DNA of 64,000 nucleotides from Pseudothioclava sp033100795 (GTDB lineage Bacteria; Pseudomonadota; Alphaproteobacteria; Rhodobacterales; Rhodobacteraceae), in NCBI RefSeq assembly GCF_033100795.1, contig NZ_JAWLVI010000003.1:248001-312000 (forward strand), given 5' to 3'. Made by a program: the position numbers and the translations under genes. The notes beneath the pieces were generated by a model. That model saw nothing but the letters and a program-made list of their open reading frames with translations. It was not told the DNA's origin and searched no databases. Within the stretch, counting starts at the first letter, position 1; every line of letters starts with the position of its first letter. Below, piece after piece: positions 6,855 through 15,178 of the stretch.

Positions 6855-7234
6855 TACGCTTGCTCCTCGATCTGACGCACCTTGATGGTGAGTTCCGAAA
6901 ACGGCTTCATGATCTTGCCAAAACGGCCACGCGCACGCGGACGACCGCGCTTCATGACCAGATTCTTGCCGACCCATGCTTCAGCAACAACAAGCGCGTC
7001 AACGTCGAGACCGTGGTTGTTTTCAGCGTTGGCGATAGCCGACTGCAGGCACTTCTTCACGTCTTGCGCGACACGCTTGTTCGAGAAGGTGAGATCGGCC
7101 AGAGCCTTGTCCACCTTCTTGCCGCGGATCAACGCTGCAACGAGATTCAGTTTCTGCGGCGAGGTGCGAAGCATGCGCGTTTTTGCGAAAGCTTCGTTAT
7201 CCGCCACGCGGCGCGGATTCTTTTCCTTACCCAT
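6854..7234 (-). CDS. rplV: 50S ribosomal protein L22
   Basis: A 126-residue L22 with KTRMLRTSPQKLNLVAALIR near residue 18, and the loop VMKRGRPRARGRFGKIMKP near residue 93, whose tip reaches the nascent-peptide tunnel. Mutations in that loop give macrolide resistance in other bacteria; the loop here looks normal. Its stop codon overlaps the rpsC start by one base. Confidence 0.96.
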   Translation of the reverse strand: MGKEKNPRRVADNEAFAKTRMLRTSPQKLNLVAALIRGKKVDKALADLTFSNKRVAQDVKKCLQSAIANAENNHGLDVDALVVAEAWVGKNLVMKRGRPRARGRFGKIMKPFSELTIKVRQIEEQA

Positions 7235-7239
7235 GGCTC

Positions 7240-7518
7240 TTACTTCCTCTTGGCTTTCTTGTCGGCAGCGTGCCCGTAGTAGGTACGGGTCGGCGAGTAT
7301 TCACCGAACTTCTGACCGATCATCTCTTCGGTGACGTTCACCGGGATGTGTTTCTGACCGTTGTAGACCCCGAAGGTGAGGCCCACGAACTGCGGCAGGA
7401 TGGTGGAACGACGCGACCAGATCTTGATCACTTCGCTTTTGCCCGACTCGCGCGCTTTTTCTGCTTTTTTCAGCAGATAGGCGTCAACGAAAGGGCCTTT
7501 CCAAACAGAACGTGCCAT
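7240..7518 (-). CDS. rpsS: 30S ribosomal protein S19
   Basis: A 92-residue S19 starting MARSVWKGPFVDAYLLKKAE, with IKIWSRRSTILPQFVGLTFG and the C-terminal signature KFGEYSPTRTYYGHAADKKA. S19 sits in the 30S head next to S13 and contacts A-site tRNA. It is 3 bases after rplB and 5 before rplV. Confidence 0.97.
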   Translation of the reverse strand: MARSVWKGPFVDAYLLKKAEKARESGKSEVIKIWSRRSTILPQFVGLTFGVYNGQKHIPVNVTEEMIGQKFGEYSPTRTYYGHAADKKAKRK

Positions 7519-7521
7519 ATC

Positions 7522-8358
7522 TTAACGACCCTTCTTAGCGTGACGCGAACGGAGGATGTACTTATCCGTTTTCTTGTTCGAACGGGTGCGCTTACCCTTG
7601 GTGGGCTTGCCCCACGGGGTAACCGGGTGACGGCCACCCGAGGTGCGGCCTTCACCACCACCGTGCGGGTGGTCGATCGGGTTCATCGCGACGCCGCGGA
7701 CGGTCGGACGCACGCCCATGTGGCGCTTACGACCGGCTTTACCGAGGTTCTGGTTCGAGTGGTCTGCGTTCGACACAGCGCCGATGGTCGCCAGGCATTC
7801 CTGACGCACGAGGCGCAGTTCGCCCGAGGACAGACGGATCTGGGCATAGCCACCGTCACGGCCAACGAACTGTGCATAGGTGCCAGCAGCGCGTGCCAGC
7901 TGACCGCCTTTACCCGGCTTCAGCTCGACGTTGTGGACGATGGTACCGATCGGCATGCCCGAGAACGGCATAGCGTTGCCCGGCTTGATGTCGGCTTTTT
8001 CAGCAGCGATCACCTTGTCGCCAACAGCAAGACGCTGCGGGGCGATGATGTAGGACTGCTCGCCATCCTCATAGCGCACGAGCGCGATGAAGGCGGTACG
8101 GTTGGGATCGTATTCGATACGCTCGACGGTTGCCGGGACATCGAATTTACGACGTTTGAAATCGACGATGCGGTAGAGACGCTTCGCGCCACCACCCTTG
8201 TGCCACATCGTGACGCGCCCGGTGTTGTTCCGGCCACCCGTCTTGGTAAGACCCTCGGTGAGGGCTTTGACGGGACGGCCTTTCCAAAGCTCCGAACGGT
8301 CGATCAGAACCAGCCCACGCTGGCCCGGCGTCGTCGGTTTATACGACTTGAGTGCCAT
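7522..8358 (-). CDS. rplB: 50S ribosomal protein L2
   Basis: A 278-residue L2 starting MALKSYKPTTPGQRGLVLID, with the universally conserved MNPIDHPHGGGEGRTSGGRH near residue 225, whose histidine is needed for peptidyl-transferase assembly. The upstream open frame to 8469 is not used: the ATG at 8356-8358 matches the family start. A 153-base gap with a terminator-like hairpin separates it from rplW. Confidence 0.97.
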   Translation of the reverse strand: MALKSYKPTTPGQRGLVLIDRSELWKGRPVKALTEGLTKTGGRNNTGRVTMWHKGGGAKRLYRIVDFKRRKFDVPATVERIEYDPNRTAFIALVRYEDGEQSYIIAPQRLAVGDKVIAAEKADIKPGNAMPFSGMPIGTIVHNVELKPGKGGQLARAAGTYAQFVGRDGGYAQIRLSSGELRLVRQECLATIGAVSNADHSNQNLGKAGRKRHMGVRPTVRGVAMNPIDHPHGGGEGRTSGGRHPVTPWGKPTKGKRTRSNKKTDKYILRSRHAKKGR

Positions 8359-8452
8359 GCTCTCTGTCTTCCGTAGCTTTGAACCAAAAAGGTCCGTTTC
8401 GGTAGGATTGGGCGCCGAAGCTCCCTCCCCGCTCAGTGTTTCCAGAACCCTG

Positions 8453-8490
8453 AAAACAAAAAACTGCACGGGCCCGAAGCGTCGGGCCCG
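8453..8490 (-). terminator. Terminator-like hairpin between rplW and rplB
   Basis: A perfect 9-bp GC stem (8469-8477 with 8482-8490, 4-base loop) is followed on the minus strand, after five bases, by TTTTTTGTTTT. It resembles an intrinsic terminator located inside the S10 operon. A leaky terminator or attenuator is the simplest reading. Confidence 0.65.
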
Positions 8491-8511
8491 CCAGATTCGT
8501 TGCGGCTTCTA

Positions 8512-8808
8512 TCAGAGGCCGGTGGAGACGTCGATAGTGTTTCCGTCTTCCAGCGTGACATAGGCTTTTTTAACGTCCGAGCGCTTGCCCGCGATACCGC
8601 GGAAACGCTTGGTCTTGCCTTTGGTGATCGTGGTGTTGACCGCTTTCACCTTCACGCCGAAGAGGGCTTCGACAGCTTCCTTGATCTGCGGCTTCGAAGC
8701 GGCTTTCGCGACTTCAAAAACCACCGCGCCATTTTCCGAAGCCATGGTGGCTTTTTCGGTGATGACGGGCTTTACGATCACGTCGTAGTGTTCAGCTTTC
8801 GCGCTCAT
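8512..8808 (-). CDS. rplW: 50S ribosomal protein L23
   Basis: A 98-residue L23 with YDVIVKPVITEKATMASENG at the N-terminus and a C-terminal VNTTITKGKTKRFRGIAGKR RNA-binding loop. L23 lies at the tunnel exit and docks trigger factor and SRP. Its ATG overlaps the rplD stop by four bases (ATGA), so translation is likely coupled. Confidence 0.96.
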   Translation of the reverse strand: MSAKAEHYDVIVKPVITEKATMASENGAVVFEVAKAASKPQIKEAVEALFGVKVKAVNTTITKGKTKRFRGIAGKRSDVKKAYVTLEDGNTIDVSTGL

Positions 8809-9425
8809 TTCAGACGAGCCTCCAGAGCTTCGATACCCGCTTTGGTGATCACGAGGGTGTCACGCTTGAGGATATCATAGACGTTAGCGCCCATCGACGG
8901 CAGAACATCGATACCTTCGATGTTGCGAGCGGCTTTCGCGAAGTTTTCATTCACGTCAGCACCGTCGATGCCCAGGACGCGCTTCCAGCCCAGTTCCTTC
9001 GCAGCCTTTGCCAGCAGCGAGGTCTTGGCTTCGGCCATTTCAGCCGCGTCCAGAACCACGAGGTTACCCGACTTGGCTTTCGACGACAGAGCGTGCTTCA
9101 GGCCAAGAGCGCGGAACTTTTTGGTCAGGTCATGGGCGTGCGACCGCGGGGTCGGGCCCTTGTAGACGCCACCTTTGCGGAAGATCGGAGCCTTGCGCGA
9201 CCCGTGGCGTGCGCCACCGGTGCCTTTTTGGCGATAGATCTTCTTGGTCGAGTAGCTGACTTCCGACTTGGTCAGAACCGAGTGGGTGCCAGCCTGAGCC
9301 TTCGCACGCTGCCAGCGCACGACGCGGTGCAGGATGTCTGCACGCGGCTCGAGACCGAAGATGTCATCGGCGAGGTCGATCGAACCGGCTTTGCCAGCGT
9401 CGAGCTTGATCACATCAAGTTTCAT
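8805..9425 (-). CDS. rplD: 50S ribosomal protein L4
   Basis: A 206-residue L4 with SYSTKKIYRQKGTGGARHGS near residue 58, the tunnel-reaching loop, and a C-terminal Rossmann-like half. In E. coli L4 both represses S10-operon translation and promotes attenuation of its transcription in the operon leader; the same here is unproven. It overlaps both rplC and rplW by four bases. Confidence 0.96.
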   Translation of the reverse strand: MKLDVIKLDAGKAGSIDLADDIFGLEPRADILHRVVRWQRAKAQAGTHSVLTKSEVSYSTKKIYRQKGTGGARHGSRKAPIFRKGGVYKGPTPRSHAHDLTKKFRALGLKHALSSKAKSGNLVVLDAAEMAEAKTSLLAKAAKELGWKRVLGIDGADVNENFAKAARNIEGIDVLPSMGANVYDILKRDTLVITKAGIEALEARLK

Positions 9426-10156
9426 GCTTCACCCCCTTCAGCCGAAACTTCTTCGACCGGAGCAGCGGTTTCTTCTTTCGCAGCGGACTTCAGCGCAGCC
9501 GGCATCGGAACGTTCTCGGGGAGCGGTTTTTTGACCGCATCCTTGATCGTGACCCAACCACCTTTTGCACCCGGAACCGAACCCTTAACCAGGATCAGGC
9601 CGCGGTCTGCATCGGTCTTGACGACCTGGATGTTCTGCGTGGTGACGCGGACAGCACCAAGATGGCCAGCCATCTTCTTGCCCTTGAACACCTTGCCCGG
9701 ATCCTGACACTGACCGGTCGAACCGTGCGAACGGTGCGAGATCGACACACCGTGCGATGCGCGAAGACCACCGAAGTTGTGGCGCTTCATCGCACCGGCA
9801 AAGCCTTTACCGATCGAGGTACCGGCGACGTCGACGTACTGGCCTTCAGCGTAGTGCTCTGCCGAGATCTCGGCGCCCACTTCGATCAGGTTTTCGGGCG
9901 AAACGCGGAACTCGGCCAGCTTACGCTTCGGAGCGACGTTCGCTTTTGCGAAGTGGCCACGCATTGCTGCGGTGGTGCGCTTCGCTTTGGCGGTGCCTGC
10001 GCCGAGCTGAACGGCCGCATAGCCGTCTTTCTCGACGGTGCGCTGCGCAACAACCTGAAGGTTGTCGAGCTGGAGCACAGTCACCGGAACTTGTTTGCCG
10101 TCTTCCAGGAACAGCCGGGTCATGCCCAGCTTCTTGGCGATAACACCAGAACGCAT
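9422..10156 (-). CDS. rplC: 50S ribosomal protein L3
   Basis: A 244-residue L3 starting MRSGVIAKKLGMTRLFLEDG, with the conserved GKGFAGAMKRHNFGGLRASH near residue 120 and HRSHGSTGQCQDPGKVFKGK, the loop that reaches the peptidyl-transferase centre and carries the glutamine methylated by PrmB. A C-terminal acidic extension (EETAAPVEEVSAEGGEA) is usual in this order. It is 11 bases after rpsJ. Confidence 0.96.
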   Translation of the reverse strand: MRSGVIAKKLGMTRLFLEDGKQVPVTVLQLDNLQVVAQRTVEKDGYAAVQLGAGTAKAKRTTAAMRGHFAKANVAPKRKLAEFRVSPENLIEVGAEISAEHYAEGQYVDVAGTSIGKGFAGAMKRHNFGGLRASHGVSISHRSHGSTGQCQDPGKVFKGKKMAGHLGAVRVTTQNIQVVKTDADRGLILVKGSVPGAKGGWVTIKDAVKKPLPENVPMPAALKSAAKEETAAPVEEVSAEGGEA

Positions 10157-10167
10157 TCTCGCCTCCC

Positions 10168-10476
10168 TTAGACTTTGATTTCGACGTCGACGCCGGCAGC
10201 GAGGTCGAGCTTCATCAGCGCGTCCACGGTTTGCGGGGTCGGATCAACGATGTCGAGAAGACGCTTGTGCGTGCGGATTTCCCACTGGTCACGCGACTTC
10301 TTGTCGATGTGCGGACCACGGAGAACCGTGAATTTCTCGATTTTGTTCGGCAGCGGAATCGGGCCGCGAACCTGTGCACCGGTGCGCTTGGCGGTGTTCA
10401 CGATTTCCTGGGTGCTGGCGTCCAGCACGCGGTAATCGAACGCCTTGAGCCGGATGCGGATGTTTTGACCAGTCAT
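10168..10476 (-). CDS. rpsJ: 30S ribosomal protein S10 (NusE)
   Basis: A 102-residue S10 with IRIRLKAFDYRVLDASTQEI, PIPLPNKIEKFTVLRGPHID and the C-terminal LMKLDLAAGVDVEIKV. S10 is also NusE, partner of NusB and NusG in antitermination. It is the first gene of the S10 operon, 214 bases after tuf, with a candidate promoter at 10576-10604 and a leader hairpin just before its start codon. Confidence 0.97.
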   Translation of the reverse strand: MTGQNIRIRLKAFDYRVLDASTQEIVNTAKRTGAQVRGPIPLPNKIEKFTVLRGPHIDKKSRDQWEIRTHKRLLDIVDPTPQTVDALMKLDLAAGVDVEIKV

Positions 10477-10486
10477 TGTCAGTCTT

Positions 10487-10516
10487 GCCTCTCGCAGGGC
10501 TTCAAGGTTGAGAGGC
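10487..10516 (-). promoter_or_regulatory. Leader hairpin before rpsJ
   Basis: A perfect 7-bp stem (10487-10493 with 10510-10516) with a 16-base loop ends 11 bases upstream of the rpsJ start codon, so its formation could hide the ribosome-binding region. It could serve autogenous control of the S10 operon, but no homology to the E. coli L4 leader was checked. Confidence 0.35.
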
Positions 10517-10575
10517 AGAAGCCGCCGAATGCGACGCCTGCATCGAACCTACAATCTCTTGGAGATCAGGCGCGT

Positions 10576-10604
10576 CCACTACGGGGCGAGCCTGAGTCTG
10601 TCAA
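10576..10604 (-). promoter_or_regulatory. Candidate S10-operon promoter
   Basis: TTGACA (10599-10604) and TAGTGG (10576-10581) are 17 bases apart on the minus strand, in the 214-base gap between tuf and rpsJ. The -35 is a perfect consensus; the -10 is weaker. It would give a leader of about 90 bases before rpsJ. Confidence 0.5.
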
Positions 10605-10690
10605 GAGCGAATGGCGCGCCTTTCGGCGCACCATTCAATTTCTTTCCATCGATGTCGCGGGCGAGCCTCAATCGGCCCGCCAGCCAATCA

Positions 10691-11866
10691 TCACTCGATG
10701 ATTTTGGAGACGACGCCAGCGCCGACGGTGCGGCCGCCTTCACGGATAGCGAAGCGGAGCTTCTCTTCCATGGCGATCGGTGCGATCAGCTCGACGTTGA
10801 ACTTCAGGTTGTCGCCCGGCATCACCATCTCGGTGCCTTCCGGCAGAACCACGGTGCCCGTCACGTCGGTCGTGCGGAAGTAGAACTGCGGACGGTAGTT
10901 CGCGAAGAACGGCGTGTGACGGCCACCTTCCTCTTTCGTGAGGATATAGGCTTCGGCTTCGAACTTGGTGTGCGGCTTCACCGAACCCGGCTTGCACAGA
11001 ACCTGACCACGCTCAACGCCGTCACGGTCCACACCGCGCAGCAGCGCGCCGATGTTGTCGCCTGCCTCACCGCGGTCAAGCAGCTTGCGGAACATCTCAA
11101 CGCCCGTGCAGGTCGTTTTCTTGGTGTCGCGGATGCCGACGATTTCGAGTTCGTCACCAACGTTCACAGCGCCACGCTCGACGCGGCCGGTCACAACCGT
11201 ACCACGGCCCGAGATCGAGAACACGTCTTCGATCGGCATCAGGAACGGCTGGTCAACAGCGCGCTCCGGCGTCGGGATATACGAGTCAACGGCTTCGATG
11301 AGCGCGCGGATCGAGTTCTCGCCGATCTCTGCGTCGCGGCCTTCCAGTGCGGCCAGAGCCGAGCCTTTGACGATCGGAATATCGTCGCCGGGGTAGTCGT
11401 ACGACGACAGAAGTTCGCGGATTTCCATCTCGACGAGCTCGAGCAGCTCTTCGTCGTCGACTTGGTCAACCTTGTTCATGTACACGACCATGTACGGAAT
11501 GCCGACCTGACGGCCGAGCAGGATGTGCTCGCGCGTCTGCGGCATCGGGCCGTCAGCTGCGTTCACAACCAGGATCGCGCCGTCCATCTGAGCCGCACCC
11601 GTGATCATGTTCTTAACATAGTCAGCGTGGCCGGGGCAGTCGACGTGGGCGTAGTGACGCGAGTCCGACTCATACTCGACGTGAGCCGTCGAGATCGTGA
11701 TACCACGGGCTTTCTCTTCCGGGGCGCCGTCGATCTGGTCGTAGGCTTTGAAGTCACCAAAATACTTGGTGATCGCTGCCGTCAGCGTCGTTTTGCCGTG
11801 GTCAACGTGGCCGATCGTGCCGATGTTGACGTGCGGTTTCGTACGTTCAAACTTTTCCTTTGCCAT
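10691..11866 (-). CDS. tuf: Elongation factor Tu, copy 1 (str operon)
   Basis: A 391-residue EF-Tu, the GTPase that delivers aminoacyl-tRNA to the ribosome. GTPase motifs: G1 GHVDHGKTTLT near residue 18, G3 DCPGHADY near 80, G4 NKVDQ near 135. Domain 2 (GRVERGAVNVGDELEIVG) and domain 3 follow. It is the last gene of the str operon, 66 bases after fusA. It differs by eye in one residue from the second copy at 32730-33905 (Ala instead of Pro in the EGRD[A/P]EIGEN segment), the normal sign of concerted evolution between duplicate tuf genes. Confidence 0.98.
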   Translation of the reverse strand: MAKEKFERTKPHVNIGTIGHVDHGKTTLTAAITKYFGDFKAYDQIDGAPEEKARGITISTAHVEYESDSRHYAHVDCPGHADYVKNMITGAAQMDGAILVVNAADGPMPQTREHILLGRQVGIPYMVVYMNKVDQVDDEELLELVEMEIRELLSSYDYPGDDIPIVKGSALAALEGRDAEIGENSIRALIEAVDSYIPTPERAVDQPFLMPIEDVFSISGRGTVVTGRVERGAVNVGDELEIVGIRDTKKTTCTGVEMFRKLLDRGEAGDNIGALLRGVDRDGVERGQVLCKPGSVKPHTKFEAEAYILTKEEGGRHTPFFANYRPQFYFRTTDVTGTVVLPEGTEMVMPGDNLKFNVELIAPIAMEEKLRFAIREGGRTVGAGVVSKIIE

Positions 11867-11932
11867 AATGGCCTCCTGTAATTTCGGGAGCGGAAGGCGG
11901 GCGCCCGAGGGTTTCCCCGGACGCCGGATGCC

Positions 11933-14050
11933 TTACGCGTATTTCGCCTGGATCTCGTCCGAGATGTTCTGGGGCACGCCTTCATAGTGATCGAAGATCA
12001 TCGTGAAGACTGCACGGCCCGAGGACATCGAACGCAGCGTGTTGATGTAGCCGAACATGTTTGCGAGCGGCACGAAGGCGTTGATCACGTTTGCGTTGCC
12101 GCGCGTGTCCTGGCCCTGCACCATGCCCCGACGCGAGGTCAGGTCGCCGATGATGCCGCCGGTGTATTCTTCCGGGGTCACCACTTCGACTTTCATGATC
12201 GGTTCGAGCAGCTTTGCGCCAGCCTTTTTCAGGCCTTCACGCATAGCAGCGCGGGTCGCGATTTCGAAGGCGAGCACCGAGGAGTCGACATCGTGGAACG
12301 CACCGTCGATAAGTGCGACCTTGAAGTCGATAACCGGGAAGCCAGCGAGCGGACCGGAGTCCATAACCGACTGGATGCCCTTTTCGACGCCCGGGATGTA
12401 TTCCTTCGGAACAGCACCGCCGACGATTTTCGACTCGAACGAGTAGCCTTCGCCCGGCTCGGTCGGATCGATCACGAGCTTCACGCGTGCGAACTGGCCG
12501 GTACCACCGGTCTGTTTCTTGTGCGTGTAGTCGATCTCTGCCGCGCGCGAGATGGTCTCGCGGTAAGCCACCTGCGGCGCACCGATGTTCGCCTCGACCT
12601 TGAACTCGCGCTTCATGCGATCCACGAGGATGTCGAGGTGAAGTTCGCCCATGCCCTTCATGATGGTCTGACCGGACTCGAAGTTGGTCTCGACGCGGAA
12701 GGACGGGTCTTCGGCTGCCAGACGAGCAAGGGCGAGGCCCATTTTCTCCTGGTCGGCTTTCGACTTCGGCTCGACTGCGATCTCGATAACCGGATCGGGG
12801 AAGGTCATCGTTTCAAGAACGACAGGCTTGGAAGCGTCACACAGCGTATCACCGGTGGTGGTCTCTTTGAGGCCAGCCAGAGCGATAATATCGCCAGCAA
12901 ACGCTTCTTCGATTTCCTCACGGTTGATCGCGTGCATCATCATCATACGACCGACACGTTCTTTCTTGCCTTTGGTCGCGTTGAGGATGCTGTCGCCCTT
13001 CTTGATCACGCCCGAGTAGATACGGGTGAAGGTGAGCGAGCCCACGAAGGGGTCGTTCATGATCTTGAAGGCCAGAGCCGAGAACGGCTGTGCGTCGTCT
13101 GCCGAACGCTCGATATTGCGCGTTTCGGTTTCATCACCCGGCTCAAAGCCGAGGTAAGCCGGAACGTCGAGCGGCGACGGCAGGAAGTCGATCACAGCGT
13201 TGAGCAGCGGCTGAACGCCCTTGTTCTTGAAGGCCGAGCCACCCAGAACCGGAACGAACGAAAGCGACAGGGTGCCTTTGCGGATCAGCTTTTTCAGCGT
13301 CTCTGCATCGGGCTCTTCGCCTTCGAGGTAAGCCATCATCGCGTCGTCGTCCATTTCGACGGCGACTTCGATCAGCTTGCCGCGCCATTCGTCAGCGAGA
13401 TCTTTCAGATCTGCGCGGATCGGCTGGCGAACCCACGATGCACCAAGGTCTTCACCCTGCCACACCCATTCTTCCATTTCGATCAGGTCAACGATGCCTT
13501 CGAGCTGATCTTCGGCACCGATCGGGAAGTTGACCGGAATACCAGTCGCGCCCGTGCGGTCCTTGATCATCTCAACGCACTTGAAGAAGTCAGCGCCGAT
13601 CTTGTCCATCTTGTTGACGAACACCAGACGCGGAACCTTGTAGCGGTCAGCCTGACGCCACACGGTTTCGGTCTGCGGTTCAACACCTGCGTTCGCGTCG
13701 AGGAGCGCTACTGCGCCGTCGAGAACTGCCAGCGAACGTTCCACCTCGATGGTGAAGTCCACGTGGCCGGGGGTGTCGATGATGTTGAAGCGGTGCTTCG
13801 GCGTTTGCGCGTTTTCGCCATCGATGGTGCGTTCCCAGAAAGTGGTCGTCGCAGCCGAGGTGATGGTGATCCCGCGCTCTTGCTCTTGCTCCATCCAGTC
13901 CATGGTCGCAGCGCCGTCGTGCACTTCACCGATTTTGTGCGATTTGCCGGTGTAGTACAGGATGCGTTCGGTCGTCGTGGTTTTACCCGCGTCGATGTGC
14001 GCCATGATCCCGAAGTTGCGGTAGAGGTTAAGCGGATAGTCGCGAGCCAT
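11933..14050 (-). CDS. fusA: Elongation factor G
   Basis: A 705-residue EF-G, the GTPase that drives ribosomal translocation. G1 is AHIDAGKTTTTERIL near residue 17, G3 DTPGHVDFT near 90, G4 VFVNKMDKIG near 140. Domain IV contains GGAVPKEYIPGVEKG and domain V ends with MFGYINTLRSMSSGRA. It lies 18 bases after rpsG and before tuf, the standard str-operon order. The full-length bacterial form without the mitochondrial/spdA-type changes makes it the main copy. Confidence 0.98.
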   Translation of the reverse strand: MARDYPLNLYRNFGIMAHIDAGKTTTTERILYYTGKSHKIGEVHDGAATMDWMEQEQERGITITSAATTTFWERTIDGENAQTPKHRFNIIDTPGHVDFTIEVERSLAVLDGAVALLDANAGVEPQTETVWRQADRYKVPRLVFVNKMDKIGADFFKCVEMIKDRTGATGIPVNFPIGAEDQLEGIVDLIEMEEWVWQGEDLGASWVRQPIRADLKDLADEWRGKLIEVAVEMDDDAMMAYLEGEEPDAETLKKLIRKGTLSLSFVPVLGGSAFKNKGVQPLLNAVIDFLPSPLDVPAYLGFEPGDETETRNIERSADDAQPFSALAFKIMNDPFVGSLTFTRIYSGVIKKGDSILNATKGKKERVGRMMMMHAINREEIEEAFAGDIIALAGLKETTTGDTLCDASKPVVLETMTFPDPVIEIAVEPKSKADQEKMGLALARLAAEDPSFRVETNFESGQTIMKGMGELHLDILVDRMKREFKVEANIGAPQVAYRETISRAAEIDYTHKKQTGGTGQFARVKLVIDPTEPGEGYSFESKIVGGAVPKEYIPGVEKGIQSVMDSGPLAGFPVIDFKVALIDGAFHDVDSSVLAFEIATRAAMREGLKKAGAKLLEPIMKVEVVTPEEYTGGIIGDLTSRRGMVQGQDTRGNANVINAFVPLANMFGYINTLRSMSSGRAVFTMIFDHYEGVPQNISDEIQAKYA

Positions 14051-14068
14051 AATGGCGTCCTTCCCTTA

Positions 14069-14539
14069 TTACCAACGGTAGTGGCTGAACGCTTTGTTCG
14101 CGTCGGCCATTTTGTGGGTATCTTCGCGCTTCTTCACTGCCGAACCACGCGAGTTCACCGCATCCAGAAGCTCGCCAGCGAGGCGCTCTTCCATGGTGTT
14201 CTCGTTGCGGCCACGGGCCGCGGTGATCAGCCAGCGGATGGCCAGTGCTTCACGGCGGGTCGGGCGAACCTCGACCGGAACCTGGTAGGTAGCACCACCC
14301 ACACGACGCGAGCGGACTTCGACAGCCGGCTTCACGTTGTCGAGCGCTTCGTGGAACACTTCCACCGGCTCGCGCTTGAGTTTGGTTTCAACACGCTCGA
14401 GCGCGTTGTAGACGATCTTTTCGGCAACAGACTTTTTGCCGTCGATCATCAGGTTGTTCATGAATTTGGTCAGCACGCGATCGCCATACTTGGCGTCGGG
14501 CAGAACTTCGCGCTTCTCAGCGGCGTGACGACGAGACAT
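14069..14539 (-). CDS. rpsG: 30S ribosomal protein S7
   Basis: A 156-residue S7 with REVLPDAKYGDRVLTKFMNN near residue 9, MIDGKKSVAEKIVYNALERV, and VGGATYQVPVEVRPTRREAL near residue 80. S7 nucleates the 30S head and in E. coli represses str-operon translation between rpsL and rpsG. The gap to rpsL here is only 12 bases, too short for the E. coli-type intercistronic S7 site. Confidence 0.97.
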   Translation of the reverse strand: MSRRHAAEKREVLPDAKYGDRVLTKFMNNLMIDGKKSVAEKIVYNALERVETKLKREPVEVFHEALDNVKPAVEVRSRRVGGATYQVPVEVRPTRREALAIRWLITAARGRNENTMEERLAGELLDAVNSRGSAVKKREDTHKMADANKAFSHYRW

Positions 14540-14551
14540 CGTATGATCTCC

Positions 14552-14923
14552 TTATTTCGGACGCTTCGCGCCGTATTTCGAACGGCGTTGACGACGATCT
14601 TTAACACCTTGGGTATCCAGCACACCGCGCAGGATGTGGTAACGGACACCCGGAAGGTCTTTCACACGGCCGCCGCGGATGAGCACAACAGAGTGCTCTT
14701 GCAGGTTGTGCTTTTCGCCCGGGATGTAGGAGATGACCTCGAAGCCATTCGTCAGGCGCACTTTGGCGACTTTACGCATAGCCGAGTTCGGTTTCTTCGG
14801 CGTCGTGGTGTAGACGCGGGTGCAGACGCCGCGCTTCTGCGGACACTGCTGAAGGTGCTGCGACTTGGAGCGCTGCACCTTGGGCTGCCGCGGTTTGCGG
14901 ATCAGCTGTTGGATAGTAGGCAT
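14552..14923 (-). CDS. rpsL: 30S ribosomal protein S12
   Basis: A 123-residue S12 with the decoding-centre loop VYTTTPKKPNSAMRKVAKVR, in which the lysine altered in streptomycin-resistant mutants is unchanged, and RGGRVKDLPGVRYHILRGVL, which carries the second hot-spot lysine and the aspartate that is methylthiolated by RimO. It is the first gene of the str operon, with a strong promoter at 15150-15178 and a leader of about 220 bases. Confidence 0.98.
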   Translation of the reverse strand: MPTIQQLIRKPRQPKVQRSKSQHLQQCPQKRGVCTRVYTTTPKKPNSAMRKVAKVRLTNGFEVISYIPGEKHNLQEHSVVLIRGGRVKDLPGVRYHILRGVLDTQGVKDRRQRRSKYGAKRPK

Positions 14924-15149
14924 ACCGGTTCCCCGTTTGCTGTTGTCAATACTCGTAGCCGTCCCCGGCTACGCCGCTTCTCGACACGTTCCCGCGCGGA
15001 TTCGCGAAAACGCCAAATCGCACCCCGCCCCAAACCAGCGGTCAGGGGCTGAATGCTAAGAAATTCAGAGGATCAAGGCGGATTACCTGGACCGTTTCAC
15101 TGAGTTTCGGCATCCCGCAAGACGCACTGCGCCCGTAGGGATGCGGCGG

Positions 15150-15178
15150 GCTATAGGAGGAGTCGCAAATATTGTCAA
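15150..15178 (-). promoter_or_regulatory. str-operon promoter (rpsL-rpsG-fusA-tuf)
   Basis: TTGACA (15173-15178) and TATAGC (15150-15155) are separated by exactly 17 bases on the minus strand, the best promoter match in the window. The -35 box overlaps the stop codon of the PAP2 gene (15175-15177). It predicts an rpsL leader of about 220 bases. Confidence 0.7.

Noticed and set aside
11987..15052. A 1021-codon open frame opposite fusA, rpsG and rpsL
   Set aside because: It crosses three well-supported genes and intergenic gaps; antisense artefact.
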